Position numbers and translations under genes: made by a program. The notes below the pieces were generated by a model that searched no databases, was not told where the DNA came from, and saw only the letters and a list, made by a program, of their open reading frames with translations. A stretch of 64,000 bases of DNA, from contig NZ_JALNTW010000011.1 of assembly GCF_023161665.1 (NCBI RefSeq), positions 1 to 64,000 on the forward strand. Reading direction: 5' to 3'. The stretch's first letter is position 1. Every line of letters starts with the position of its first letter. Origin of the DNA: Shewanella sp. 1CM18E (GTDB lineage Bacteria > Pseudomonadota > Gammaproteobacteria > Enterobacterales > Shewanellaceae). This document shows positions 44,244 to 52,315 of the stretch, piece after piece.

Positions 44244-45563
44244 TTACAAGGCTCTTTCAAGGTTAAGCAAAGGAAAGCTATCGACAATGCCTGTCGATGG
44301 ACCAAACGCAAACTGGCTCTGCACCCAGCGAAGTACTGCAACTACAGGGCTGTTCATTAAAAATTCGGCTTCAGGGTAAAGCCAAAATAACTTGTCGAGA
44401 CTGTCGTTAGGGCGATATGGCGCGTCAGCTATACCGTCATGGTTAGCGTCCCAGCCCATATAGCCACTCCAGTAGTTACCTTTGCCTTCATGGCTCCACT
44501 CTAAAAGCGAGTCGCCAACGTATTTGACTTGAATTTGATTATTTACAAACTGGTTGCCATAAACCTTGTTGCCCTCGCCGCCCATGGCCATATAAATGCC
44601 AATGTCACTGGTCGCAAATAGGTTATGGGTAATTTCGTTATCTCGCGCGCCATAGATGAAAATCCCTTTGCCCTCATTACCTAATTCAGACTTACCTTGG
44701 GGATTGTGCGCTAATGAGATGCGATTATTGCTAACAATGGAGTTATTGCTGATATTGAGCAAAACGCCAAAATCGAGGGCGTTAGAGGCTTGATTTTGGT
44801 GTAGGTTTACAAAGTGAGAACTCATAATGGCATAACCGCCATCAACGTTATCCACTTCGTTGCCGTAGGCTTCATCGTACTTGGTGTACATGTAATGAAT
44901 GCCGTACTGCTGTGAGTGGAAACGATTATTAAACACTAAGCTATTAGTGCTGGTTTCAAGATAAACCCCGTCTCTCACATCTGAAATTTTGTTTTCAAAG
45001 ACCACAGGTTCATCAACGCCTTTGAGATAAACGCCGTCACCGCGATCAAGCTTGTATAGCTCTGGATTACCTGAAATGACGTTATTTGCCACAGTAATTT
45101 TGCGTGAGTTTTCAGAGTAGATCCCAAAGCCATCGCCTTTTAAGCGGCAACCCTCTATACGCACGCTATTGGCGTTGTCTTTCACTAAGATACCGGCGTT
45201 AAGCTCGTATAGGTCAGCGCCCCAGTTTTGGATCTGCAGATTACTAATTTTGGTGTCGCTACTATGGATACTTAATGCGCTACCAACACCTTGAGCGTCA
45301 ATAACAGCGCCATTTTCACCGGTTAAGTGAATTGCCTGTTGCACCTCAAAATTACCTAGGTACACACCCGGTTTAAGGGTAATCGTGTCACCCGCAGCAA
45401 CCTGTGATAGCTGCGCTTTTAATGCGTCAGCACTGGTAACTGAATAGTTAGCCGCCAAACTAAGTGGACTAAACAGCAAGGTTAATGCAGCGATACACTT
45501 TGCGGGGCAATTAAATAAGGGAAGCATTGGGCTGTGGGTGACTCTTTTCATATACACACTCAA
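44244..45563 (-). CDS. nosD: NosD-like periplasmic beta-helix protein, sir locus 2
   Basis: The 439-aa protein has a signal peptide (to about LAA, residue 38; a start at the fifth codon is also possible) and many parallel beta-helix turns (GDGFGIYSENSRKITVANNV and similar). Near the end is the same NDSLDKLFWLYPEAEFLMNS block as in locus 1. NosD-family role: periplasmic partner of NosFY in copper-site maturation. The client is probably SirA paralogue 2. Confidence 0.88.
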   Translation of the reverse strand: MSVYMKRVTHSPMLPLFNCPAKCIAALTLLFSPLSLAANYSVTSADALKAQLSQVAAGDTITLKPGVYLGNFEVQQAIHLTGENGAVIDAQGVGSALSIHSSDTKISNLQIQNWGADLYELNAGILVKDNANSVRIEGCRLKGDGFGIYSENSRKITVANNVISGNPELYKLDRGDGVYLKGVDEPVVFENKISDVRDGVYLETSTNSLVFNNRFHSQQYGIHYMYTKYDEAYGNEVDNVDGGYAIMSSHFVNLHQNQASNALDFGVLLNISNNSIVSNNRISLAHNPQGKSELGNEGKGIFIYGARDNEITHNLFATSDIGIYMAMGGEGNKVYGNQFVNNQIQVKYVGDSLLEWSHEGKGNYWSGYMGWDANHDGIADAPYRPNDSLDKLFWLYPEAEFLMNSPVVAVLRWVQSQFAFGPSTGIVDSFPLLNLERAL

Positions 45564-45585
45564 GATGTGAGCCTTAGCTCACATC
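45564..45585 (-). promoter_or_regulatory. Hairpin between nosL and nosD, locus 2
   Basis: GATGTGAGC/GCTCACATC forms a perfect 9-bp stem with a CTTA loop just before nosD. No U-tract. It is positionally equivalent to the palindrome at 25372-25389 in locus 1. Confidence 0.55.
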
Positions 45586-45651
45586 ATCAAACGCAAATTT
45601 TATTAGTGATTGAGTTATTGGCTGAGATTAGTGACTAAGTGAGTAGTTGGC

Positions 45652-46140
45652 TTATTCGCCAGCTAACAAACTAATATCAATCTGCTCATAGGTAAGCACT
45701 GCACCGCCAAAGTCTTGGGCAAATTGCTTAGCTGCCTCTTGAGTTTTAAAGCTAGCAACTGCAGGCCCCATTACCGCCTTTTTACTGGTGCCATATACAT
45801 ACCAAGCCGTTTTAGCATCAACAAATGCATCGTCTGTTGGTTTTTCCCAATCAGTTGCACCTGCGTCGTGAACAAATAAAGCGTCAATTTGGCGCTTGTT
45901 TTCTGGCTGTAGCGCAAAGTTAAACATGTCGCGCGTAGAACAGAACTTAGGCACGACCGTTTGGCCTTTAAGATGAACTTGGCCTTTAGGACCCGGATAT
46001 TTGGTGATCATCATGCCGCAAAGATGGCAGCGATCATGCTCATGGATCGCTTGCGCTGTAACTTGCGCTTTTTCAGCGTTGCTTTCGCCGCAGGCAGTTA
46101 AAAATGGGATAAGAAGCAGTAAAGCGATTAACTTTTTCAT
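45652..46140 (-). CDS. nosL: NosL-like copper-binding lipoprotein, sir locus 2
   Basis: The 162-aa lipoprotein (lipobox FLTAC, Cys17) is the same length as the paralogue and keeps HDRCHLCGMMITKYPGPKGQ (about 35-54) and KFCSTRDMFNFAL. It is the probable periplasmic Cu(I) donor for SirA. The core motif is almost unchanged between copies, while the signal peptide and a loop near 90-105 vary. Confidence 0.9.
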   Translation of the reverse strand: MKKLIALLLLIPFLTACGESNAEKAQVTAQAIHEHDRCHLCGMMITKYPGPKGQVHLKGQTVVPKFCSTRDMFNFALQPENKRQIDALFVHDAGATDWEKPTDDAFVDAKTAWYVYGTSKKAVMGPAVASFKTQEAAKQFAQDFGGAVLTYEQIDISLLAGE

Positions 46141-46167
46141 AGTAATTCAGTCTCTATAGTACTTTCT

Positions 46168-46213
46168 GCTAGCCCTTAAATAGCCTTGCAGGGCGGCATC
46201 TTTAAGGGCTAGC
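46168..46213 (-). promoter_or_regulatory. Stem-loop with conserved loop between sirD and nosL, locus 2
   Basis: A perfect 13-bp stem GCTAGCCCTTAAA/TTTAAGGGCTAGC encloses a 20-nt loop containing CCTTGCAGGGCGG. The loop core matches that of 25986-26023 in locus 1 while the stems share no sequence. It lies 28 bp before nosL. Confidence 0.72.
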
Positions 46214-46439
46214 TTACTCGTAGTTAATTAATTACTCAGCGCCACTGAATGCTCATAGGGAAAGCCTTCAAAGACTCGCCAGTCATGACAATTGAGATCT
46301 TAATTAACATCATTAGTGTTGAACCTTTGGCGACGCCTCTCTTCCTATCGAGACTCCACCGCAGGTTCGCCACTTATTTCAGTCTTATCAGTCGTTATCA
46401 CTTGCTCGGGGAAGCGTAAGTTTAAACGACTAATATCGA

Positions 46440-47387
46440 CTAGATGGCATTCAATTGACCTGCGTAAATGATGAACAAACGCAGACACATCATGCCAACC
46501 ACTGCACACATACCTGACATGTAGAAGGCTTTAGCTGAGTGGCTAAAGGCTTTACCTGTTGCAAAGTTAAGTAGCAATGGACCAACAAAACCAATACCAA
46601 CAACACCAATCCAGAACACGTTAGCCCACACACCAGTATGGAAACCAGCGAATGCTGCTTGTGCACCAGCATTACCTGTTGCCAAAGACATGATAATCAT
46701 GAATAGGAACAGCGCTTCTGCAGCCATTACTGGCCATTCTAGGCCGTGTAATGTGTGCATATCTTTGCTGTGTAGGTCTTCTTTAAATACTGATACTGCA
46801 ATCATTTTTGCTGATGCAGCACCCGCTGAAAGACCAGACGCAACGAATAGCGCAGGTAATACAGAAGTATTGATAATTGGGAAACGAATTAACGCAGAGA
46901 TCAAGAAGCCGGTGTAAGCACACACTGACATAGCAAGTACAAGTACTAGCTTTTCAGATGGTGAACGTAGACCACGTAACTTGTCGATAATGGGTAGTAA
47001 GAAGTTCAAAGGCTTGTAAGCTTTGATCTCTTCTTCCATTGCGAACAAGGTTACTAGCGCAACTAATGGAATGTATGCAGATAGCGCAATAACACCCACT
47101 GACATCACTGAGTTTAGGTTGTAGAACACCAAAATACGCCAGAAGAACAGCGGATTAGTTAAGTCTAAAACCAGACAGATCATACCCAGTGCAATCGTTA
47201 CCAACGACACTAAAGACGCCGCCTTTAAAAAAGGTGTGTTTTCAGTTTGTTTTTTGTAGAAACGAATGAACAGGGCAACAGCTAATGCACCACCAGAAAT
47301 ACCAGCAAAGAACAGGTAAACCGCGATTGGCCAAGGCCACGCGATGCCTTGTGAAAGGCCCATTGTAAATTCAATATTACCGTCCAT
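46440..47387 (-). CDS. sirD: NrfD/PsrC-type menaquinol oxidase subunit SirD, locus 2
   Basis: The 315-aa membrane protein is the same length as SirD of locus 1. GLSQGIAWPWPIAVYLFFAG (about 9-28) and LDLTNPLFFWRILVFYNLNS are nearly identical; most changes lie around residues 125-145. About eight or nine membrane spans. It passes electrons from menaquinol to SirC, encoded 2 bp upstream. Confidence 0.9.
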   Translation of the reverse strand: MDGNIEFTMGLSQGIAWPWPIAVYLFFAGISGGALAVALFIRFYKKQTENTPFLKAASLVSLVTIALGMICLVLDLTNPLFFWRILVFYNLNSVMSVGVIALSAYIPLVALVTLFAMEEEIKAYKPLNFLLPIIDKLRGLRSPSEKLVLVLAMSVCAYTGFLISALIRFPIINTSVLPALFVASGLSAGAASAKMIAVSVFKEDLHSKDMHTLHGLEWPVMAAEALFLFMIIMSLATGNAGAQAAFAGFHTGVWANVFWIGVVGIGFVGPLLLNFATGKAFSHSAKAFYMSGMCAVVGMMCLRLFIIYAGQLNAI

Positions 47388-47389
47388 GA

Positions 47390-48097
47390 TTACACTCCCA
47401 GCTTAACAATAGGTATGTAACGCAAGCTAGGTTCAGTACCGAAACCAGGCTTAATTCTTACCGAATCCTTAACAGCTAATAACTTGCTGACATAAGAAGT
47501 TGGATCGTTAGCATCACCGAAAATCAATGCATCGTAACGGCACTGCTGCACACATGCAGGTAACTCGCCAATGGCAAGCTTGCTGTTTAAGCAGAAGTCA
47601 CAGTTATCGGCTACATCGGTTTCTTTGTTGATGAAACGTGCATCGTACGGACAAGCACCAATACAGTACTTACAACCAGCACATTTCGCCGCATCCATGG
47701 TCACAATACCAGTCTTAGGATCGCGATGAGCCGCGCCCGTAGGACATACTGTTACACAAGGTGCGTTTTTACATTGCTGACAAGAAACACGAACAAACTT
47801 ACGTTCACAACCACAGCCTGTAGTTTTGCCGCAGTGTGGACAAGGTTGACCTTCAACGGCACCTGATTGCTGTTCCATTAACAGTCGAGACTTGCCTTCT
47901 GGTAAGTGGTTAGCCTTGTTACAAGCTTCCTTACACTCACCACAACCAACACATTTGTTTTGGTCGAAAACCATTACGTAATGCGGTGTGTAGGCATTTT
48001 CCTTTTCTTTGACCGAGCTGCACCCTAGTGGTGCCAATATCAAAGAGCTGGCTCCCAGACCTTTAAGGAACCTCCGTCTCTCTAGATTTTCACTCAC
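47390..48097 (-). CDS. sirC: Four-cluster ferredoxin-like SirC (NrfC type), locus 2
   Basis: I choose the GTG at 48097 (235 aa) because the GGAGGATGCTGTGAGTGAAA context is identical to that of the locus-1 gene; the upstream ATG at 48130 would add 11 residues. RRRFLK is the twin-arginine motif, followed by lipobox-like APLGC. The four [4Fe-4S] cysteine groups and the additional CPHCGKTTGCGC knot are conserved. The protein is very similar to paralogue 1, so the electron carriers may be interchangeable. Confidence 0.9.
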   Translation of the reverse strand: MSENLERRRFLKGLGASSLILAPLGCSSVKEKENAYTPHYVMVFDQNKCVGCGECKEACNKANHLPEGKSRLLMEQQSGAVEGQPCPHCGKTTGCGCERKFVRVSCQQCKNAPCVTVCPTGAAHRDPKTGIVTMDAAKCAGCKYCIGACPYDARFINKETDVADNCDFCLNSKLAIGELPACVQQCRYDALIFGDANDPTSYVSKLLAVKDSVRIKPGFGTEPSLRYIPIVKLGV

Positions 48098-48111
48098 AGC
48101 ATCCTCCGATT

Positions 48112-48128
48112 GTCGGTTTAAAACCGAC
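48112..48128 (-). promoter_or_regulatory. Hairpin upstream of sirC, locus 2
   Basis: GTCGGTTT-A-AAACCGAC is a perfect 8-bp stem just before the sirC ribosome site. Compared with 27735-27752 three base pairs changed on both sides, which supports a functional RNA stem. Confidence 0.7.
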
Positions 48129-48173
48129 ACGTTATTTTTTTAATTTAATATTTTTATTGCGCTGAAATTAGGA

Positions 48174-48911
48174 TTAATAATCCACTGCAGATTTAGCTTT
48201 AATTAATAAGCCCTTGGACTTGTTAATTGCATAATTAATGGCGTCTCGATTAAATATTTGCTTTTTATTGGTTAAAACAATCTCCCAGTTATTAATCGCT
48301 TTTTGATAATCACCATTTAGGTAAGCATCGTTAGCCAGTAATAAACGGGTATTTAATTCTTCATGATGTAGAGTTAGCGCCCTCGCGATCACTAAAGAAG
48401 TGTCCATGTTCATTACCCGGTCATCGCGGTAGTACATAGACGTTGCTTTAAGCCCTAAAGCTTCTGTATTTTGAGCATCGATAGCCAATAACAGCTCTAA
48501 CGTTGCAAGTGCATCATTGTATAAGCCACCATCGATATACGACTGGGCTAGCCCTAATAGCACGACTGGATCACCGGGATTATCTTCAGCAAGCTTAAGG
48601 CCTTTATTGATATCGGCAACTAACAGGTAATCAATGTTGTAATCAACTTGCGCTGAGTCCAACTTTTCATAACTGCCAATTGTTAAATAAAGTAATGCCG
48701 AAACACTGATAATAAATAAGCCAATTGATCCAAAATAATAATTATTGTGTTGTTGAGTATCATTGCTGTCGATACTTATATTAGAGCCAAAAAAGTGCCC
48801 CACTTCTTTTTCGAGACTGGCAACTTCATTGTCGTATCGGTAATGATGACAAAAAAGAAATGCCAGCGAACAAAATAAGATAAGTGAGATACAAATAAGT
48901 AGCGTATTCAT
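48174..48911 (-). CDS. TPR protein, CcmI/NrfG-like, sir locus 2
   Basis: The 245-aa protein has two N-terminal membrane segments (about 3-20 and 62-80) and periplasmic TPRs (VVLLGLAQSYIDGGLYNDALATLELLLAID, about 112-141). It has the same plan as 27783-28496 but is among the more diverged pairs. It probably binds apo-SirA for haem attachment. Confidence 0.8.
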   Translation of the reverse strand: MNTLLICISLILFCSLAFLFCHHYRYDNEVASLEKEVGHFFGSNISIDSNDTQQHNNYYFGSIGLFIISVSALLYLTIGSYEKLDSAQVDYNIDYLLVADINKGLKLAEDNPGDPVVLLGLAQSYIDGGLYNDALATLELLLAIDAQNTEALGLKATSMYYRDDRVMNMDTSLVIARALTLHHEELNTRLLLANDAYLNGDYQKAINNWEIVLTNKKQIFNRDAINYAINKSKGLLIKAKSAVDY

Positions 48912-48942
48912 TTTGGCTCTATATCAATAATTAATATCAAAT

Positions 48943-49746
48943 TTAATTGTGTGGATTGGCGCCCATCATGCCGCCCATCATTCCACCCATGCCCATACCA
49001 CTTAGGCCCATGCCGTGAGAACCTTCACCAGGCTGCTCAACTTTGACAAGCTCAACCTCGAATACCAATGTCGAGTGAGGTTGGATCATGCCAACTACAC
49101 GGTCGCCATAAGCAAGTGCAGGTGGAATAGTTAACTTGAATTTTGACCCTTGAGGCATAAGAGCAAGTGCTTCTTGCCAGCCTTCAATAACGGTAACTAA
49201 AGAGAAACGGTTAGGTTCGTCGCGGTCATAAGTGCTATCAAACTCAGTACCATCAATCAGGGTGCCTTTGTAGTGCACGGTTACCACGTCATTGCCTTCT
49301 GGCATTTCGCCGTCACCCATGGTGATCACTTCATATTGCAGACCTGATTCAGTTTGCTTCACATCGCTGTTCTTAGCGTTTTCAGCCATGAAAGCTTCAC
49401 CCGCTGCAATGTTCTTTGCAGTTAGTGCATCTAACTTAGCTTGCTTAGCAGCGTTTAATGTTTCAGCGCGTTGATTAAGGTAGGTTAAGATGTCTTCTTT
49501 AGACATTTTGGTTTCGTCTTTTAACGCGTCTAGTAAGCCGTTAACAACTTGACCCATGTCTACTTCAGCACCTAGCTGAGACTGGTTATATACCTGACTA
49601 GAGATATGATGACCAAATGACGCACCAATACTGTACGATTCCTTTTCAACATCAGTAGTTAAGTCGCCACTTGCGAAGCTAAACATAGACACTGACATGG
49701 TTAGACAAGACACAACGGCCAAGACACTTTTTTTAAGCTTTTTCAT
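48943..49746 (-). CDS. Periplasmic FKBP-type prolyl isomerase with Met-rich tail, locus 2
   Basis: The 267-aa protein has a signal peptide (to about SFA), a helical dimer region and a C-terminal FKBP domain (VTVHYKGTLIDGTEFDST; IPPALAYGDRVVGMIQPHSTLVFEVEL). The tail is HGMGLSGMGMGGMMGGMMGA then NPHN, with about eight methionines. The tail composition is shared with locus 1 and suggests Cu(I) or soft-metal binding; the isomerase part may fold SirA. Confidence 0.88.
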   Translation of the reverse strand: MKKLKKSVLAVVSCLTMSVSMFSFASGDLTTDVEKESYSIGASFGHHISSQVYNQSQLGAEVDMGQVVNGLLDALKDETKMSKEDILTYLNQRAETLNAAKQAKLDALTAKNIAAGEAFMAENAKNSDVKQTESGLQYEVITMGDGEMPEGNDVVTVHYKGTLIDGTEFDSTYDRDEPNRFSLVTVIEGWQEALALMPQGSKFKLTIPPALAYGDRVVGMIQPHSTLVFEVELVKVEQPGEGSHGMGLSGMGMGGMMGGMMGANPHN

Positions 49747-49783
49747 ACTATCAATCTCACTAAAAATAAATTTACATAATCCG

Positions 49784-50212
49784 TTATGGCTTTTCTGTTA
49801 CTCGATTCGCTAAACGCCATCCGTAGATCCCATCAGGCATTTGTAGAACGTTGGTGTAACCCAACTTCATCACGTGTCGAGCAGCAATTTCACTGGCATT
49901 ACAAAGACGGTTTGCACAGTAGAAAACCATGAGTGCGTCTTTGTTTTTTGGCAGCAAGTCTTTCCAATTTTTTACGTTGAAATAAACAGCGCCTGGAATG
50001 AATCCTTCAGCCCATAGTTCCAAGGTGTTGACATCAAAGAAGTAAACTCCCTCTTTGCCCACTAAGGTTTGTGCTTCCATCATGGTGATCGTTTTTAACG
50101 TTTCAGCATAATATGTAGCCGGGCCCATCTCTTGACCACCACCGGCATGACTGCTGGTTGATAGCATTGACAACAAGACGGTGAAAACGACACTTCCCAG
50201 TACTCTATTCAT
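49784..50212 (-). CDS. Periplasmic rhodanese-like protein, locus 2
   Basis: A 142-aa single-domain rhodanese with a signal peptide (cleaved near SHA). It has GKEGVYFFDVNTLELWAEGF and catalytic loop FYCANRLCNASEIA, the same as in locus 1. The conserved second cysteine in the loop is unusual for a classical rhodanese. It lies between sirA and the FKBP gene; function in sulfite respiration is unknown. Confidence 0.85.
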   Translation of the reverse strand: MNRVLGSVVFTVLLSMLSTSSHAGGGQEMGPATYYAETLKTITMMEAQTLVGKEGVYFFDVNTLELWAEGFIPGAVYFNVKNWKDLLPKNKDALMVFYCANRLCNASEIAARHVMKLGYTNVLQMPDGIYGWRLANRVTEKP

Positions 50213-50229
50213 AATTTCTCTCTTAGTTA

Positions 50230-50257
50230 CCTCAACTTAGGCGTACCTAAGTTGAGG
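50230..50257 (-). promoter_or_regulatory. Hairpin between sirA and rhodanese gene, locus 2
   Basis: CCTCAACTTAGG/CCTAAGTTGAGG is a perfect 12-bp stem with loop CGTA, 15 bp after the sirA stop, without a U-tract. Equivalent to 29862-29898 in locus 1. A role in stabilising sirA mRNA is plausible. Confidence 0.68.
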
Positions 50258-50272
50258 TCGATATCAACTCAA

Positions 50273-52315
50273 TTACATTTTTGCAGCGCTGTAACCAACA
50301 CCATCAAGAATATTTTGAGCTTGGGTAACATAAGTTAGTGCAGCGTCTAGACGCTTCTGGCTGTAACGGAAGCCATGAACACCCCATGAGCCGTCTTCTT
50401 TGATTAGCTCAATCGTTTCTTGTGCTTTCTCAGCTAGCATTAGGACTTCAGTCTTGTCTGCAGTAGACAGCTTAGTCACTTCAAGTAGCATATCGATGCG
50501 CTCAAGAGCTTGTTCAACTTGTGCAAACACCTCTTTAACAGGCTTTTGCATCTTCATTACTTCACCGTAGATTTCCATCTGGTCGTCGTAATGTAGGCCA
50601 GTTTCTAGCTCAGACTGGAATGGGCTGTGACAACCCTTGTTATCCACTACGTCTTTGTCAGAAATCGCGGTACGAGCACAAGTCCACATAAGGTCTAGGT
50701 AGTTGTGATCTTCTTCGTTCTTAGCAACAGTCCAGCCTTTCACGCTTGAATCACGTGGCTTGCCTTCAGGTGGGTTAAGTGTCTTACGCTCTGGGTGGAT
50801 ATCAATCTTCCACATGTGAGTACGACGAACCGCGTCAAAACCTGCGTTGTCTGGGAACTGAATCGCAGCGAAGTTCTCACAGCTACCCATGTTTGGCATG
50901 TGACAGCTTTGACAAGTTTGGTTGCTGTGAGTGTCAGTGTTGTCAGCGATGTGCGCTTGCGCTTCGTGACAGTCAACACAGTCTTTCTTCAGCTTTGGCG
51001 TAGAGAAACCAGATAGGAAATCGCCATCTGTTACTTCATGCGGATCGTGACAAGTTGTACAACGCATACCTTTCTCGTAGTGAGCAGAAGCATACATTTG
51101 TGAACCTTCAGTACCACAAGATGGACAAGCAGACTTCATGTATACGCCGAATGCGTATTCCATTTTCTCTTGAGCTTGCTCAGTATCAGCTAGTGAGTCC
51201 ACGAAGAAGAAACGCTGGTGACAACGTTCACAGTTAGACTGCATGCCGCCAGTACCGCCATCTAAGTGACCGCCCGCGCCGTGACATTCTTCACAAGCAA
51301 TACCTTTAGAGATAGTGTGCTTCTGTAGCTTCTCAGCGTCGCCAAGTGCATCAAAGAACTCTTGCTGGTTTTGGAAGTCGAACTTGTAGGTGTGGCACAT
51401 TTCACAGTAAGAGCTACCTGGTTGGAATAGCATCTCTTTTTCGTACTTAGCACCGTATGAAGTCATACCCCACTTGTGTGAACCTGTATCACCAAACTCT
51501 TCTAGTGTTACTGGGAACTCAGGGATAGCTTTGTTGATTTTCTTAGCCATTTCTGGCGTTAACCATTCAGCCCAACCACGTGAGAACTGGTTACCACCAG
51601 CAACCATTTTACCGGTGCCTTCTGATAGTAGACCGTCACGAATGTGGTAAGTACCACGAACTAGCCATGAATCTAAGAAACCATACTTAGTACGTGGAGT
51701 ACCGATGATTGCGTATACGTCGTTTGCACGAACACCATCAGGTAGCATTGATGCTTCACTACCGTATAGTGGCGCGTTCAAGTCGCCGTTTGGTACTTCT
51801 TTATCTGTAATTTCACTTGGGAAACGAACTACGTTAGCGTGACGCGAACGTTGCCATTTCTCATATTGAGTCGCGTGACATTCAGCACACTTCTCTGGAC
51901 CTACGAAGTTGTTTGGGAAATCCAGTGTTGATTTAGCACCTAAACGGTACTGAACAGCACTTGGACGACCAACACGCTTACTGTATGCCTGGCTTCCGCC
52001 GGTATCTAAATATTCTTCACCACGGTCACTAATATGGTAATCACCAATTAGGTTACCTTCTTCTTGGTATTTGAACATTGGATGGTTTTGAAATAAGAAA
52101 TCAAATAACTCATCTTCTTGAACAATATAATCGTGTAGTGACTTAACACCTTTAGTTTGTTCTGTACCTTGATAGTTTGCAATTGCGTTCTTAGCAGATG
52201 CACCCATTTCTGGGATACTATTGTACTTATCACCAGCAGCACTAGCGTTACCTATTGCGCCGAAACAAAACAGTACGCTCGCGACTGTTTTAAGTTTCCA
52301 ACTTTTCATCATCAC
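50273..52315 (-). CDS. sirA: Octahaem c-type sulfite reductase SirA, paralogue 2
   Basis: The 680-aa periplasmic cytochrome has a signal peptide (cleaved near ASA, about 26). Seven CXXCH motifs start at 143, 304, 341, 362, 419, 446 and 468, and the CX15CH site is C546, C562, H563. CPSC (397-400) and C479 match the copper-ligand candidates of paralogue 1. It lies divergent from the single CcmF-like operon, so it may be the original sirA. The variable stretch 160-200 differs strongly from paralogue 1, which could alter surface or substrate access. Confidence 0.95.
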   Translation of the reverse strand: MMMKSWKLKTVASVLFCFGAIGNASAAGDKYNSIPEMGASAKNAIANYQGTEQTKGVKSLHDYIVQEDELFDFLFQNHPMFKYQEEGNLIGDYHISDRGEEYLDTGGSQAYSKRVGRPSAVQYRLGAKSTLDFPNNFVGPEKCAECHATQYEKWQRSRHANVVRFPSEITDKEVPNGDLNAPLYGSEASMLPDGVRANDVYAIIGTPRTKYGFLDSWLVRGTYHIRDGLLSEGTGKMVAGGNQFSRGWAEWLTPEMAKKINKAIPEFPVTLEEFGDTGSHKWGMTSYGAKYEKEMLFQPGSSYCEMCHTYKFDFQNQQEFFDALGDAEKLQKHTISKGIACEECHGAGGHLDGGTGGMQSNCERCHQRFFFVDSLADTEQAQEKMEYAFGVYMKSACPSCGTEGSQMYASAHYEKGMRCTTCHDPHEVTDGDFLSGFSTPKLKKDCVDCHEAQAHIADNTDTHSNQTCQSCHMPNMGSCENFAAIQFPDNAGFDAVRRTHMWKIDIHPERKTLNPPEGKPRDSSVKGWTVAKNEEDHNYLDLMWTCARTAISDKDVVDNKGCHSPFQSELETGLHYDDQMEIYGEVMKMQKPVKEVFAQVEQALERIDMLLEVTKLSTADKTEVLMLAEKAQETIELIKEDGSWGVHGFRYSQKRLDAALTYVTQAQNILDGVGYSAAKM

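Noticed and set aside
22205..46140. Nitrous oxide reductase operon suggested by NosD/F/Y/L homologues
   Set aside because: No nosZ or nosR is present; both sets sit inside sirA loci and the copper requirement of MccA-type enzymes explains them.
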